A stretch of 64,000 nucleotides of DNA from NCBI RefSeq assembly GCF_010747415.1, contig NZ_JAAGNZ010000001.1, forward strand, positions 186,001 through 250,000, in the 5' to 3' direction. The stretch is from Spirosoma agri (lineage in GTDB: Bacteria > Bacteroidota > Bacteroidia > Cytophagales > Spirosomataceae). This document shows positions 17,224 to 26,402 of this stretch, in pieces. Position 1 is the stretch's first letter; each line of letters opens with the position of its first letter. Made by a program: the position numbers and the translations under genes. The notes below the pieces were generated by a model that had not been told where the DNA came from, made no database searches, and saw only the letters and a program-made list of their open reading frames with translations.

Positions 17224-17296
17224 GCGGAAGTAGCTCAATTGGTAGAGCGATAGCCTTCCAAGCTATAGGTTGCGGGTTCGAGACCCGTCTTCCGCT
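17224..17296 (+). tRNA. tRNA-Gly (TCC)
   Basis: A 73-nt tRNA with acceptor stem GCGGAAG / CTTCCGC, anticodon loop CTTCCAA (TCC) and T-arm GGGTTCGAGACCC. CCA is not encoded. Confidence 0.95.
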
Positions 17297-17304
17297 CTAC
17301 AGTG

Positions 17305-17361
17305 AGCAGTTAACGACAATGACCACTCGTTTCTACGATGGGAATTTACTTGTTAACTGCT
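17305..17361 (+). repeat. Inverted repeat between tRNA-Gly and tRNA-Thr
   Basis: AGCAGTTAAC (17305-17314) and GTTAACTGCT (17352-17361) are perfectly complementary. The right side continues as repeated ACT words up to the next tRNA. It resembles the intergenic elements of the ribosomal operons and could guide tRNA processing. Confidence 0.5.
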
Positions 17362-17385
17362 TGCCGTATAACTAGTAACTAACAA

Positions 17386-17457
<72 letters not shown>

Positions 17458-17611
17458 CAGGACTTCTTCGCGAGGTCTTTTTGATGGAACCGCCCGTGCG
17501 GTTTCAAGCCAAAACAGTGTCAGACCATAATGGAGTGATACCGTCTGGCTTATTTTACGTTCAGCGAGTTCACTCAATAACAAAAACAGTTCATAATAGC
17601 GTTTTAAAAAC

Positions 17612-18799
17612 ATGGCAAAAGAGAATTTTGACCGCTCGAAACCGCACGTTAACATCGGTACGATTGGTCACGTTGACCACGGTAAAACGACGCTGACGGC
17701 TGCCATTACGAAAGTGCTGGCCGAAAAGGGTCTGGCCGCAATTCGGGACTTCTCCTCGATTGACAACGCTCCAGAAGAAAAAGAGCGTGGTATCACCATC
17801 AATACATCGCACGTTGAATATTCAACGGCAAACCGTCACTACGCACACGTTGACTGCCCAGGCCACGCTGACTATGTAAAAAACATGGTAACTGGTGCTG
17901 CTCAGATGGATGGTGCTATTCTGGTGGTAGCTGCAACGGACGGTCCAATGCCTCAGACTCGTGAGCACATTCTGCTTGCTCGTCAGGTTGGTGTACCTCA
18001 GCTTGTTGTGTTCATGAACAAAGTGGACATGGTTGACGATCCAGAGTTGCTCGAACTCGTAGAAATGGAAATCCGCGAACTGTTGAGCTTCTACAACTTT
18101 GACGGTGACAACATTCCTGTTATTCAAGGTTCAGCGCTTGGTGGTCTGAACGGCGATGCGAAATGGGTTGGCACAATCGAAGAGTTGATGCAGAGTGTGG
18201 ATGATTTCATTCCTCTGCCTCCTCGTATGACGGAGCTTCCATTCCTTATGCCTGTAGAGGACGTATTCTCGATCACTGGTCGTGGTACAGTAGCTACGGG
18301 TCGTATCGAACGGGGTATCATCAATTCGGGTGAGCAAGTTGAGATCCTGGGTATGGGTGCTGAAAACCTGAAATCAGTTGTAACGGGTGTTGAAATGTTC
18401 CGGAAAATTCTGGACCGTGGTGAAGCCGGTGACAACGTAGGTCTTCTGCTCCGTGGTATTGAAAAAACCGATATCCGTCGTGGTATGGTTATTTGCAAAC
18501 CGGGTTCAGTAACTCCTCACTTGAAATTCAAAGCTGAGGTTTACGTTTTGTCGAAAGAAGAAGGTGGTCGTCACACACCATTCTTTAACAAATACCGCCC
18601 TCAGTTCTACTTCCGTACCACGGACGTAACGGGCGAAATTACATTGCCAGCTAATGTTGAGATGGTAATGCCAGGTGATAACATCACGATTGAAGTAAGT
18701 TTGATCAACAAAATCGCTATGGAAAAAGGTCTCCGTTTCGCTATCCGCGAAGGTGGTCGTACCGTAGGGGCTGGTCAGGTAACAGAGATCCTCGATTAA
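17612..18799 (+). CDS. tuf: Elongation factor Tu
   Basis: A 395-residue GTPase that brings aminoacyl-tRNA to the ribosome. G1 is GHVDHGKT (residues 19-26), DCPGH is G3, and NKVD is G4; domains 2 and 3 are complete to the conserved end [11 protein letters not shown]. The gene follows tRNA-Tyr, -Gly and -Thr at 154 nt with no promoter in between, so co-transcription is likely. The leader (17458-17611) contains two small hairpins. A strong terminator follows. Confidence 0.98.
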   Translation: MAKENFDRSKPHVNIGTIGHVDHGKTTLTAAITKVLAEKGLAAIRDFSSIDNAPEEKERGITINTSHVEYSTANRHYAHVDCPGHADYVKNMVTGAAQMDGAILVVAATDGPMPQTREHILLARQVGVPQLVVFMNKVDMVDDPELLELVEMEIRELLSFYNFDGDNIPVIQGSALGGLNGDAKWVGTIEELMQSVDDFIPLPPRMTELPFLMPVEDVFSITGRGTVATGRIERGIINSGEQVEILGMGAENLKSVVTGVEMFRKILDRGEAGDNVGLLLRGIEKTDIRRGMVICKPGSVTPHLKFKAEVYVLSKEEGGRHTPFFNKYRPQFYFRTTDVTGEITLPANVEMVMPGDNITIEVSLINKIAMEKGLRFAIREGGRTVGAGQVTEILD

Positions 18800-18810
18800 G
18801 TAAGTAACTC

Positions 18811-18847
18811 AAAACAAGTGCATTTCTTTCTGGAGTGCACTTGTTTT
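18811..18847 (+). terminator. tuf terminator
   Basis: AAAACAAGTGCA (18811-18822) pairs with TGCACTTGTTTT (18836-18847), ending in a T-run. Its right arm also supplies the TTG of the next promoter. Confidence 0.88.
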
Positions 18848-18869
18848 TTGATATTTTTTCGTACTTTTG
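18841..18869 (+). promoter_or_regulatory. tRNA-Trp-secE operon promoter
   Basis: TTG (18841-18843), inside the right arm of the tuf terminator, and TACTTTTG (18862-18869) are 18 nt apart. Transcription should start about 35 nt before tRNA-Trp. Confidence 0.7.
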
Positions 18870-18909
18870 CAGTCCGAATTCACAGGCACAGAATTTCGGA
18901 CTTTTTTAT

Positions 18910-18983
18910 ACGGGTGTAGTTCAAGGGTAGAATAGCGGTCTCCAAAACCGTTGATGGGAGTTCGAATCTCTCCACCCGTGCCA
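18910..18983 (+). tRNA. tRNA-Trp (CCA), 3' CCA encoded
   Basis: The acceptor stem ACGGGTG pairs with CACCCGT; the anticodon loop is CTCCAAA (CCA); the T-arm is GAGTTCGAATCTC. Unlike the other three tRNAs here, the terminal CCA (18981-18983) is encoded. secE starts 14 nt downstream, the usual Bacteroidota arrangement. Confidence 0.95.
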
Positions 18984-18997
18984 ATCCCTTACATACA

Positions 18998-19189
18998 ATG
19001 GATAAGTTTATCTCGTTTCTGAAAGCTTCATGGGAGGAGGTTCAGCATAACGTGACTTGGCCTAAATTCAGCGATCTGCAATCCAGTTCAACGCTGGTAT
19101 TGGTAGCATCGTTGATTTTTGCGCTGTTGGTCGGGTTAATTGATTTAGTGTTTGAGAATGGACTGAACGCATTTTATCAGTCATTCTAA
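18998..19189 (+). CDS. secE: Preprotein translocase subunit SecE
   Basis: A 63-residue protein of the short bacterial SecE type. It has an amphipathic N-terminal helix (FLKASWEEVQHNVTWPKFSDLQ) and one membrane segment (about residues 33-52). It is part of the SecYEG channel. It lies between tRNA-Trp and nusG and probably shares their transcript. Confidence 0.95.
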   Translation: MDKFISFLKASWEEVQHNVTWPKFSDLQSSSTLVLVASLIFALLVGLIDLVFENGLNAFYQSF

Positions 19190-19255
19190 CGTATGATTTG
19201 GGGTTGCTGATTTATGGTGACAGAAATCATACGTCAAAATCAACAATCATAAATC
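19189..19255 (+). repeat. Overlapping inverted repeats, secE-nusG
   Basis: Stem A pairs ACGTATGATTT (19189-19199) with AAATCATACGT (19224-19234). Stem B pairs GATTTATG (19209-19216) with CATAAATC (19248-19255). The order A-B-A'-B' is that of a pseudoknot, or of two alternative folds. The right side reads as 7-nt words (TCAAAAT, CAACAAT, CATAAAT) up to the nusG start. Confidence 0.65.
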
Positions 19256-19264
19256 CTAACCAAT

Positions 19265-19825
19265 ATGAGCGGCATACAATGGTACGTCATCCGGGCGGTA
19301 TCGGGACAGGAGAAAAAAATAAAATCCTACCTCGATAACGAAATTATCCGGCAAAAGTTGGATGAAATTATCCCGCAGGTGCTAATTCCTTCTGAGAAGG
19401 TATATGAAATGCGTAATGGTAAGAAGCGAGTTCGTGAGAAGTCGTTTTTTCCAGGATATATCATGATCTCGGCTGATTTGGGTAACAACCGCGCGCTCGA
19501 CATGATCCTGAATATGCCCGGCGTTTTGGGTTTCTTAGGTAATGCTCAGGTTGGAACAACGACTAAAGTGCCCGTTCCTTTGCGACAGTCGGAAGTTAAT
19601 CGCATGCTGGGTCGAATGGAGGAAGAAGCCCAGGAAGTTGCAGCACCGACAGTAGGCTATCTAAAGGGTGAAAATGTGAAAGTCGTTGATGGCCCATTTG
19701 GGGGTTTCATTGGCACAGTAGAAGAAGTATTCGACGACCGGAAGAAATTGAACGTCGTTGTGAAGATATTTGGCCGGAGTACTCCGGTAGAACTCAGTTA
19801 CGCACAAGTAGAAAAAGAAAGCTAG
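19265..19825 (+). CDS. nusG: Transcription termination/antitermination factor NusG
   Basis: A 186-residue protein. The NGN domain (IQWYVIRAVSGQEKKIKSYLDNE) binds RNA polymerase; the KOW domain (GENVKVVDGPFGGFIGTVEEV, near 138-160) contacts ribosomal protein S10 or Rho in other bacteria. It is placed between secE and rplK, the standard order. Confidence 0.97.
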   Translation: MSGIQWYVIRAVSGQEKKIKSYLDNEIIRQKLDEIIPQVLIPSEKVYEMRNGKKRVREKSFFPGYIMISADLGNNRALDMILNMPGVLGFLGNAQVGTTTKVPVPLRQSEVNRMLGRMEEEAQEVAAPTVGYLKGENVKVVDGPFGGFIGTVEEVFDDRKKLNVVVKIFGRSTPVELSYAQVEKES

Positions 19826-19976
19826 TTCAACGCTGGTTTTCAATTGGTCAGAAAGCCTATGCTTCCCTCAGAGGACGACTGATCAAAACAGCTTGGTGAA
19901 TGGTGAATGGTTCTGATTTTATGAATGTGACTAATACATCAGATATCAAACCTCATGAACCGCAAATTTTAATACG

Positions 19977-20420
19977 ATGGCAAAAGAAGTAGGTGGCTAT
20001 GTAAAGCTGCAAGTCAAAGGCGGGCAAGCTAACCCCTCACCTCCGATCGGTCCGGCGCTTGGTTCCAAAGGTTTAAATATCATGGAATTTTGCAAGCAGT
20101 TCAACGGCCGTACGCAGGATAAAGTGGGAACGGTATTGCCGGTTTTGATTACGTACTATAAGGACAAGTCCTTTGATTTCGTCATTAAAACCCCGCCAGC
20201 ACCAATTCTGCTGATGGAAGCAGCTAAACTGAAAGGTGGCTCTGCTCAACCAAACCGCAACAAAGTTGGCTCCGTGTCGTGGGACCAAATTCGGACAATC
20301 GCTGAAACGAAAATGCCCGATTTGAATGCCTTCACGATTGAGTCAGCAATGAAGCAAGTGGCTGGTACAGCCCGCAGCATGGGAATTACGGTGACTGGTG
20401 CAGCGCCATTCGAGAACTAA
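19977..20420 (+). CDS. rplK: Ribosomal protein L11
   Basis: A 147-residue protein that binds the GTPase-associated region of 23S rRNA. The Pro-rich N-terminal segment [17 protein letters not shown] and the C-terminal RNA-binding end are typical. The 151-nt gap after nusG holds a hairpin (TTGGTCAG 19844-19851 with CTGATCAA 19879-19886) and a tandem GGTGAAT word. Confidence 0.97.
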   Translation: MAKEVGGYVKLQVKGGQANPSPPIGPALGSKGLNIMEFCKQFNGRTQDKVGTVLPVLITYYKDKSFDFVIKTPPAPILLMEAAKLKGGSAQPNRNKVGSVSWDQIRTIAETKMPDLNAFTIESAMKQVAGTARSMGITVTGAAPFEN

Positions 20421-20445
20421 TAGACTTGCCCAGGCAAACACAGAA

Positions 20446-21144
20446 ATGGCTAAGTTAACGAAAAAACAAAAGGAAGCTCAGTCGAAATACGACGCTGCTA
20501 AAGAATATTCACTGGAACAAGCCGCTGATATTCTGAAGCAGATTTCGTACACGAAGTTTGATGCTTCTGTGGATATTGATGTTCGGTTAGGCGTTGATCC
20601 ACGTAAAGCTGACCAGATGGTTCGTGGCGTTGCTACTTTACCTCATGGTACAGGTAAAACGATCCGCGTTTTGGTGCTTTGCACCCCGGACAAGGAGAAC
20701 GAAGCGAAAGAAGCAGGTGCTGACTATGTAGGTCTGGATGACTACATTCAGAAGATTGAACAAGGCTGGACGGACGTTGACGTGATTATCACGATGCCGA
20801 GCGTTATGGCTAAAGTTGGTCGTCTGGGTAAAGTTCTGGGTCCACGCGGTCTGATGCCAAACCCGAAATCGGGTACGGTAACACCCGATGTAGCTAAAGC
20901 TGTTCGCGAGGTGAAAGCTGGTAAAATCGACTTTAAAGTTGACAAGACCGGTATCATTCACACCAGTATTGGTAAAGTGTCGTTTTCGCCCGAGAAATTG
21001 GCTGAAAACGCGCAGGAAGTTATTGCAACACTTATGCGCTTGAAGCCTTCATCAGCCAAAGGTACGTATGTGAAAACAATCTACCTGTCGAGCACAATGA
21101 GTCCGGGAGTTAGTATTGATAAAGGCACAGTAGCCGGAATTTAA
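20446..21144 (+). CDS. rplA: Ribosomal protein L1
   Basis: A 232-residue protein of the L1 stalk. [14 protein letters not shown] is the family signature. The ATG at 20446 is chosen over an upstream in-frame start that would overlap rplK. In many bacteria L1 represses the L11-L1 mRNA; no matching leader was confirmed here. Confidence 0.97.
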   Translation: MAKLTKKQKEAQSKYDAAKEYSLEQAADILKQISYTKFDASVDIDVRLGVDPRKADQMVRGVATLPHGTGKTIRVLVLCTPDKENEAKEAGADYVGLDDYIQKIEQGWTDVDVIITMPSVMAKVGRLGKVLGPRGLMPNPKSGTVTPDVAKAVREVKAGKIDFKVDKTGIIHTSIGKVSFSPEKLAENAQEVIATLMRLKPSSAKGTYVKTIYLSSTMSPGVSIDKGTVAGI

Positions 21145-21147
21145 GCC

Positions 21148-21681
21148 ATGAAGCGCGAGGAAAAAGGAGTAATTATCGAGGAATTAACTGAAAAGTTTCA
21201 GAGCGTTCCCTTCTTCTACATCACGGAAGCCAATGGCATGACGGTTGCTGAAACCAACAATCTCCGTCGGATGTGTTTTGATCGGGGTATCGAGTACAAA
21301 GTGGTGAAGAATTCATTCATCAAAAAAGCACTCGAAACACTGGATACGGATTATACGCCGTTCAACGAAGCGGTGCTACATGGTCAATCGGCGGTGATGT
21401 TTCACCCTGAAAATGGCAAGGCACCGGCGCAGCTTATCAAAGAGTTTCGTAAAACAAACGACAAGCTGCAACTGAAAGCGGCTTCTATTGATAGTAGCCT
21501 GTTTATTGGTGCTGATCAACTTGATACGCTCATCGCATTGAAGAGCAAGCAAGAGCTGATTGGCGAAATCATCGGTCTGTTGCAATCGCCTGCTAAAAAC
21601 GTCATCTCGGCGTTGCAAGGTGGTGGAAACAAGCTGGCCGGTATCCTCAAAACGCTGTCGGAGCGCGAGGAAGCAGCTTAG
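21148..21681 (+). CDS. rplJ: Ribosomal protein L10
   Basis: A 177-residue protein forming the base of the L7/L12 stalk (MKREEKGVIIEELTEKF; GAVMFH-like core and C-terminal helix that binds L12). It starts 3 nt after the rplA stop and is probably translationally coupled. Confidence 0.95.
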   Translation: MKREEKGVIIEELTEKFQSVPFFYITEANGMTVAETNNLRRMCFDRGIEYKVVKNSFIKKALETLDTDYTPFNEAVLHGQSAVMFHPENGKAPAQLIKEFRKTNDKLQLKAASIDSSLFIGADQLDTLIALKSKQELIGEIIGLLQSPAKNVISALQGGGNKLAGILKTLSEREEAA

Positions 21682-21722
21682 CTGTAAGGCGGACAAATGT
21701 TCGCACTCTTCCGAAAAATCAG

Positions 21723-21743
21723 ATATGGACAGGATGTCCGTAT
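21723..21743 (+). promoter_or_regulatory. Small hairpin between rplJ and rplL
   Basis: ATATGGACA and TGTCCGTAT pair around GGA. There is no T-run. It may be an RNA-processing or partial termination site that adjusts the L10:L12 ratio, as known for this gene pair in other bacteria. Confidence 0.35.
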
Positions 21744-21785
21744 TACTTACATATCGTATCACAACCAAATTAAGAAAATACTACA

Positions 21786-22172
21786 ATGGCAGATTTGAAA
21801 GCGTTCGCTGAGCAGCTTGTAAGCCTGACGGTTAAAGAAGTTAACGAACTGGCTACTATCCTTAAGGATGAATACGGAATTGAGCCGGCTGCTGCCGCTC
21901 CCGTAATGGTAGCTGGTGGTGCTGCAGGTGGCGGTGATGCTGCTCCAGCTGCTGCAGAAAAAACGTCTTTTGACGTTGTTCTGAAGTCAGCCGGTGCTGC
22001 TAAACTGGCTGTTGTTAAACTGGTTAAAGATCTGACAGGTTTGGGCCTGAAAGAAGCAAAAGAACTAGTTGACACCGCGCCAAAACCAGTGAAAGAAGGC
22101 GTTAGCAAAGACGAAGCTGAAGCACTGCGTAAGCAACTTGAAGAAGCTGGTGCTGAAGTAGAAGTGAAATAA
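21786..22172 (+). CDS. rplL: Ribosomal protein L7/L12
   Basis: A 128-residue protein with an N-terminal dimer domain, an Ala/Gly-rich hinge (about 35-58) and the globular C-terminal domain ([39 protein letters not shown]). It recruits translation GTPases. A terminator hairpin follows before rpoB. Confidence 0.97.
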   Translation: MADLKAFAEQLVSLTVKEVNELATILKDEYGIEPAAAAPVMVAGGAAGGGDAAPAAAEKTSFDVVLKSAGAAKLAVVKLVKDLTGLGLKEAKELVDTAPKPVKEGVSKDEAEALRKQLEEAGAEVEVK

Positions 22173-22200
22173 GCATCCACTTATTGGTATATGCTCCAGG

Positions 22201-22235
22201 CAGGAGAGGCCAGACCAACGTCTGGTCTTTTCCTG
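22201..22235 (+). terminator. Terminator or attenuator between rplL and rpoB
   Basis: CCAGAC (22210-22215) pairs with GTCTGG (22220-22225), extended by CAGGA / TCCTG, followed by T-rich sequence. It probably acts as a partial terminator between ribosomal protein and polymerase genes. A second dyad, CTATTCA (22299-22305) with TGAATAG (22336-22342), lies in the rpoB leader. Confidence 0.65.
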
Positions 22236-22421
22236 TTTGGAGACTTTTTTGTCTATGCCCTTGCAAAAGACAAACTTTTTTTTATTGCCTTATGTTGTCT
22301 ATTCACGCCCCTTGGGTTGGGTGACGCCTGGGGTCTGAATAGCCGCCTAGTTCGAGTGCCGTAGCAAATCCTCGCAACGCACTCATAGAGAATCGGTTAC
22401 GCAACTAAACGAAGCACAATC

Positions 22422-25400
22422 TTGGCTACAAACGCGAAAATCAGTACGCGCAAAAATTTTGCGACGATTCAGCCAGTGATTGGGTATCCAGATTTTTTGG
22501 ATATTCAAGTAAAATCCTTCAAAGATTTTTTCCAGCTTGACACGCCTTCCAACCAGCGTTCGGAAGAAGGTCTGTTCAAAGTTTTTCAGGAAAACTTCCC
22601 AATTTCGGACTCCCGTGAGAATTTCAGACTGGAGTTCATTGATTATTCTGTCGATCCACCGAAGTACTCTGTTGATGAGTCAATTGACCGGGGATTGACG
22701 TATTCTGTTCCTCTGAAAGCTAAATTGCGTTTGTCGAACAATGATCCTGACAATGAGGACTTTGAAACGATCGAGCAAGAGGTATTTCTGGGTAACATTC
22801 CGTACATGACCGAGAAAGGCTCGTTTGTTATCAACGGAGCTGAACGGGTGATTGTTTCACAGTTGCATCGTTCGCCGGGAGTGTTCTTCTCTATGAGTAA
22901 GCACACAAACGGTACTAAACTTTATTCAGCTCGGATCATTCCGTTTAAAGGGTCGTGGATCGAATTCTCGACGGATGTTAACAATGTCATGTACGCGTAC
23001 ATCGACCGGAAGAAGAAATTCCCGGTTACGACGCTTTTACGTGCCATTGGTTTTGGTTCGGATAAAGATATTCTGGATTTGTTCGGATTGTCGGAAGAAG
23101 TTCCAGCTACGCCAGCAAACCTGAAAAAAGCGATCGGTCGTCGGTTAGCTGCTCGGGTACTGCGCACGTGGACGGAAGATTTTGTAGATGAAGATACGGG
23201 TGAAGTCGTATCGATCAGTCGGAATGAAGTATTGCTTGAGCGCGACTCGGCTATTTCGGCAGATGATATCGATGTGATCACGGATTCAGGCCAGAAGTCG
23301 GTCATCCTGCATAAGGAAGACATGAACATGGCTGATTACAATATCATCTATAACACGCTGCAAAAAGATAGCTCGAACTCTGAAAAAGAGGCCGTTGAGC
23401 AAATTTACCGGCAGCTTCGGAACGCCGATGCACCTGATGAACAAACCGCTCGGGAAATTATCCAGAGTTTGTTCTTCTCAGATAAGCGGTATGATCTTGG
23501 TGATGTAGGTCGGTACCGGATAAATAAAAAACTCGGTCTGGATATTTCGTCAGACATGAAGGTTTTAACGACAGAAGATATCGTCTCTATCGTAAAATAC
23601 CTGATTGGCCTGATCAACTCGAAAGCCGTAGTCGATGACATTGACCACCTGAGTAACCGGCGCGTCCGGACGGTAGGTGAGCAATTATATGCTCAGTTCG
23701 GTGTTGGTCTGGCACGGATGGCACGGACTATTAAAGAACGGATGAACGTTCGGGACAACGAGGATTTCAAACCCGTTGATCTGATCAATGCCCGTACATT
23801 GTCGTCGGTGATCAATTCGTTCTTTGGGACGAACCAGCTGTCACAATTTATGGACCAGACAAACCCTTTGGCTGAAGTGACGCACAAACGTCGTATGTCA
23901 GCGCTGGGGCCAGGTGGTCTATCCCGCGAACGGGCGGGCTTCGAGGTTCGTGACGTACACTATACGCACTATGGTCGACTATGTACGATCGAAACACCAG
24001 AGGGTCCAAACATTGGTCTGATTTCATCACTTTGCGTCTATGCTAAAATCAATAGCATGGGCTTCATCGAAACGCCGTACCGCATCATTGAAAACGGTAA
24101 AGTGTCGATGGATAAGCCAGTGATGTATCTGACGGCCGAAGAAGAAGATACGCACTATATCGCACAGGCAAACGCTGGTATCGACGATAAGGGTAACTTT
24201 AACGTGGATCGGTTGAAGGCTCGTTTTGAAGGCGACTTTCCAATTGCTGAACCCGCGAACGTGACGTTCATGGATATTGCGCCAAACCAGATCGTATCGG
24301 TGGCTGCGTCGATGATTCCGTTCCTTGAGCACGATGATGCTAACCGCGCCCTGATGGGATCGAACATGCAACGTCAGGCTGTGCCACTGCTCCGTCCTGA
24401 AGCGCCAATCGTGGGTACAGGTTTGGAAGGTCGTGTCGCTGTCGATTCCCGGACACTGGTTATCGCCGAAGCGGATGGTGTTATTGAGTTTGTCGATTCA
24501 ACGAAAATTGTTGTTCGCTATGAACTTGATGATGATCAGTTGGCCGTAACGTTTGACGAAGACCGGAAATCATACAAACTGATCAAGTTCCGTCGTACCA
24601 ACCAGGATACATGCATCAACCTGAAACCAACTGTACTGAAAGGTCAGAAAGTGAAGAAGGGTGATGTCCTGTGCGAGGGATATGCGACGCAGGCCGGTGA
24701 GTTGGCCCTTGGCCGGAATATGAAAGTTGCTTTCATGCCTTGGCAGGGGTATAACTTCGAGGATGCTATCGTAATTTCGGAGCGCGTTGTGCGTGAAGAT
24801 ATTTTCACATCGATCCACATCGAAGAGTTTGAACTGGAAGTACGTGATACGAAACGGGGTGAAGAGGAACTTACTTCTGAAATCCCGAACGTGAGCGAAG
24901 AGACGGTTCGGAATCTGGATGAGAATGGTATCGTTCGTGTGGGCACGGAAGTGAAGGAAGGCGATATTCTGATTGGTAAGATTACGCCGAAAGGAGAAAG
25001 TGATCCAACACCAGAAGAAAAACTGCTGCGTGCCATCTTCGGAGATAAGGCTGGTGATGTGAAGGATGCTTCCAAAAAAGCGCCACCGTCCCTGAAAGGC
25101 GTTGTTATCGACACCAAACTATTTGCTCGTCCGGCCAAAGAAGATCGGGGCAAGCATAAGGATGAGGTAAAAGCGTTGATGAAGAAATACGGCCGTGAAT
25201 TGAACGACTTCCGTTTCCGGATGATCGAGAAAATGGTCGCATTACTTGACGGCAAAACCAGCTTGGGCGTTAAGCATAAATTCGGTGATGAAATTGTTAG
25301 CAAAGGAGTGAAGTTTAACCGGAAGAATATTACGGATAACTTGTTCCCTGACAAAAACTCATACCGAGATGAAAGTGGTTACGCCGTACCAGAAGAAGCG

Positions 25401-26291
25401 AACATTCTGATTGACCTTAACCTGGATGGTTGGACTGAAGACGATAAGCTGAACCAAATGATTGTTCATCTGGTGAAGAATTACAACAATCGTCGGAGCG
25501 AGATCACGGGCAAATTCAAGCGCGAACGGTTTACACTCGAAGTTGGCGATGAACTGCCTGCGGGTATCGTGAAACTGGCTAAAGTTTATATCGCTAAGAA
25601 GCGTAAGCTGAAAGTGGGTGATAAAATGGCTGGTCGTCACGGTAATAAAGGGGTTGTTGCCCGGATTGTTCGCGATGAAGACATGCCGTTCCTTGAAGAT
25701 GGAACAAAGGTCGACATCGTTTTGAACCCGCTTGGCGTACCATCCCGGATGAACCTGGGTCAGATCTATGAAACGGTCTTAGCGTGGGCTGGTCAGAAAC
25801 TGGATCGTAAATACGCGACGCCAATTTTCGACGGAGCTACCGAGCAGCAGGTTGCTGATGAGCTGGATTTAGCTGGATTACCATCGTTTGGTCGGACGTA
25901 TCTATACAACGGCCTGACGGGTGAGCGTTTTGATCAGCCGGTAACGGTTGGTATCATTTACATGCTCAAACTTGGCCACTTAGTTGACGATAAGATGCAC
26001 GCGCGTTCTATCGGACCTTACTCGCTCATTACACAGCAGCCGCTGGGTGGTAAAGCACAGTTCGGTGGTCAGCGTTTCGGTGAGATGGAAGTGTGGGCGT
26101 TGGAGGCTTTCGGAGCATCCCACATCCTACAAGAAATCCTGACCGTTAAATCAGATGACGTGGTCGGTCGTGCGAAGGCATATGAGGCTATCGTGAAAGG
26201 TGAAAACCTGCCGAAACCGAATATTCCAGAGTCGTTCAACGTACTTGTACACGAGTTGCGTGGTCTGGCGCTTGAAATTACATTAGAGTAG
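22422..26291 (+). CDS. rpoB: RNA polymerase beta subunit
   Basis: A 1289-residue beta subunit. The start is TTG at 22422; the frame is open back to a TAG at 22386 with no ATG, and [16 protein letters not shown] fits other Bacteroidota N-termini. The rifampicin region [28 protein letters not shown] has the wild-type Asp, His, Arg and Ser residues, so sensitivity is expected. The C-terminal [24 protein letters not shown] is intact. A 34-nt-arm inverted repeat separates it from rpoC. Confidence 0.98.
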   Translation: MATNAKISTRKNFATIQPVIGYPDFLDIQVKSFKDFFQLDTPSNQRSEEGLFKVFQENFPISDSRENFRLEFIDYSVDPPKYSVDESIDRGLTYSVPLKAKLRLSNNDPDNEDFETIEQEVFLGNIPYMTEKGSFVINGAERVIVSQLHRSPGVFFSMSKHTNGTKLYSARIIPFKGSWIEFSTDVNNVMYAYIDRKKKFPVTTLLRAIGFGSDKDILDLFGLSEEVPATPANLKKAIGRRLAARVLRTWTEDFVDEDTGEVVSISRNEVLLERDSAISADDIDVITDSGQKSVILHKEDMNMADYNIIYNTLQKDSSNSEKEAVEQIYRQLRNADAPDEQTAREIIQSLFFSDKRYDLGDVGRYRINKKLGLDISSDMKVLTTEDIVSIVKYLIGLINSKAVVDDIDHLSNRRVRTVGEQLYAQFGVGLARMARTIKERMNVRDNEDFKPVDLINARTLSSVINSFFGTNQLSQFMDQTNPLAEVTHKRRMSALGPGGLSRERAGFEVRDVHYTHYGRLCTIETPEGPNIGLISSLCVYAKINSMGFIETPYRIIENGKVSMDKPVMYLTAEEEDTHYIAQANAGIDDKGNFNVDRLKARFEGDFPIAEPANVTFMDIAPNQIVSVAASMIPFLEHDDANRALMGSNMQRQAVPLLRPEAPIVGTGLEGRVAVDSRTLVIAEADGVIEFVDSTKIVVRYELDDDQLAVTFDEDRKSYKLIKFRRTNQDTCINLKPTVLKGQKVKKGDVLCEGYATQAGELALGRNMKVAFMPWQGYNFEDAIVISERVVREDIFTSIHIEEFELEVRDTKRGEEELTSEIPNVSEETVRNLDENGIVRVGTEVKEGDILIGKITPKGESDPTPEEKLLRAIFGDKAGDVKDASKKAPPSLKGVVIDTKLFARPAKEDRGKHKDEVKALMKKYGRELNDFRFRMIEKMVALLDGKTSLGVKHKFGDEIVSKGVKFNRKNITDNLFPDKNSYRDESGYAVPEEANILIDLNLDGWTEDDKLNQMIVHLVKNYNNRRSEITGKFKRERFTLEVGDELPAGIVKLAKVYIAKKRKLKVGDKMAGRHGNKGVVARIVRDEDMPFLEDGTKVDIVLNPLGVPSRMNLGQIYETVLAWAGQKLDRKYATPIFDGATEQQVADELDLAGLPSFGRTYLYNGLTGERFDQPVTVGIIYMLKLGHLVDDKMHARSIGPYSLITQQPLGGKAQFGGQRFGEMEVWALEAFGASHILQEILTVKSDDVVGRAKAYEAIVKGENLPKPNIPESFNVLVHELRGLALEITLE

Positions 26292-26295
26292 TAAT

Positions 26296-26377
26296 AGGAG
26301 CGGGAAATTAGGAGTGAGGAGCAGAAATATTAAACGCAAGTTTTATTCTCGTTCCTTACTTTTAACTTCCAACTCCT
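26296..26377 (+). repeat. Long intergenic inverted repeat, rpoB-rpoC
   Basis: Arms of 34 nt (26296-26329 and 26344-26377) match at 24 positions, with about 5 further G-U pairs. The left arm contains 7-nt words AGGAGCG, AGGAGTG and AGGAGCA. The right arm and following bases read as words such as TAACTTC, CAACTCC and AATCTCC up to the rpoC ATG. It shares sequence with the recQ-purD element. Confidence 0.8.
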
Positions 26378-26402
26378 CTTTTAAACCTATAATCTCCAAC
26401 CA

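Noticed and set aside
17038-17253. Open reading frame across the tRNA-Tyr and tRNA-Gly region
   Set aside because: It covers complete tRNA genes with intact cloverleaf pairing and has no protein resemblance.
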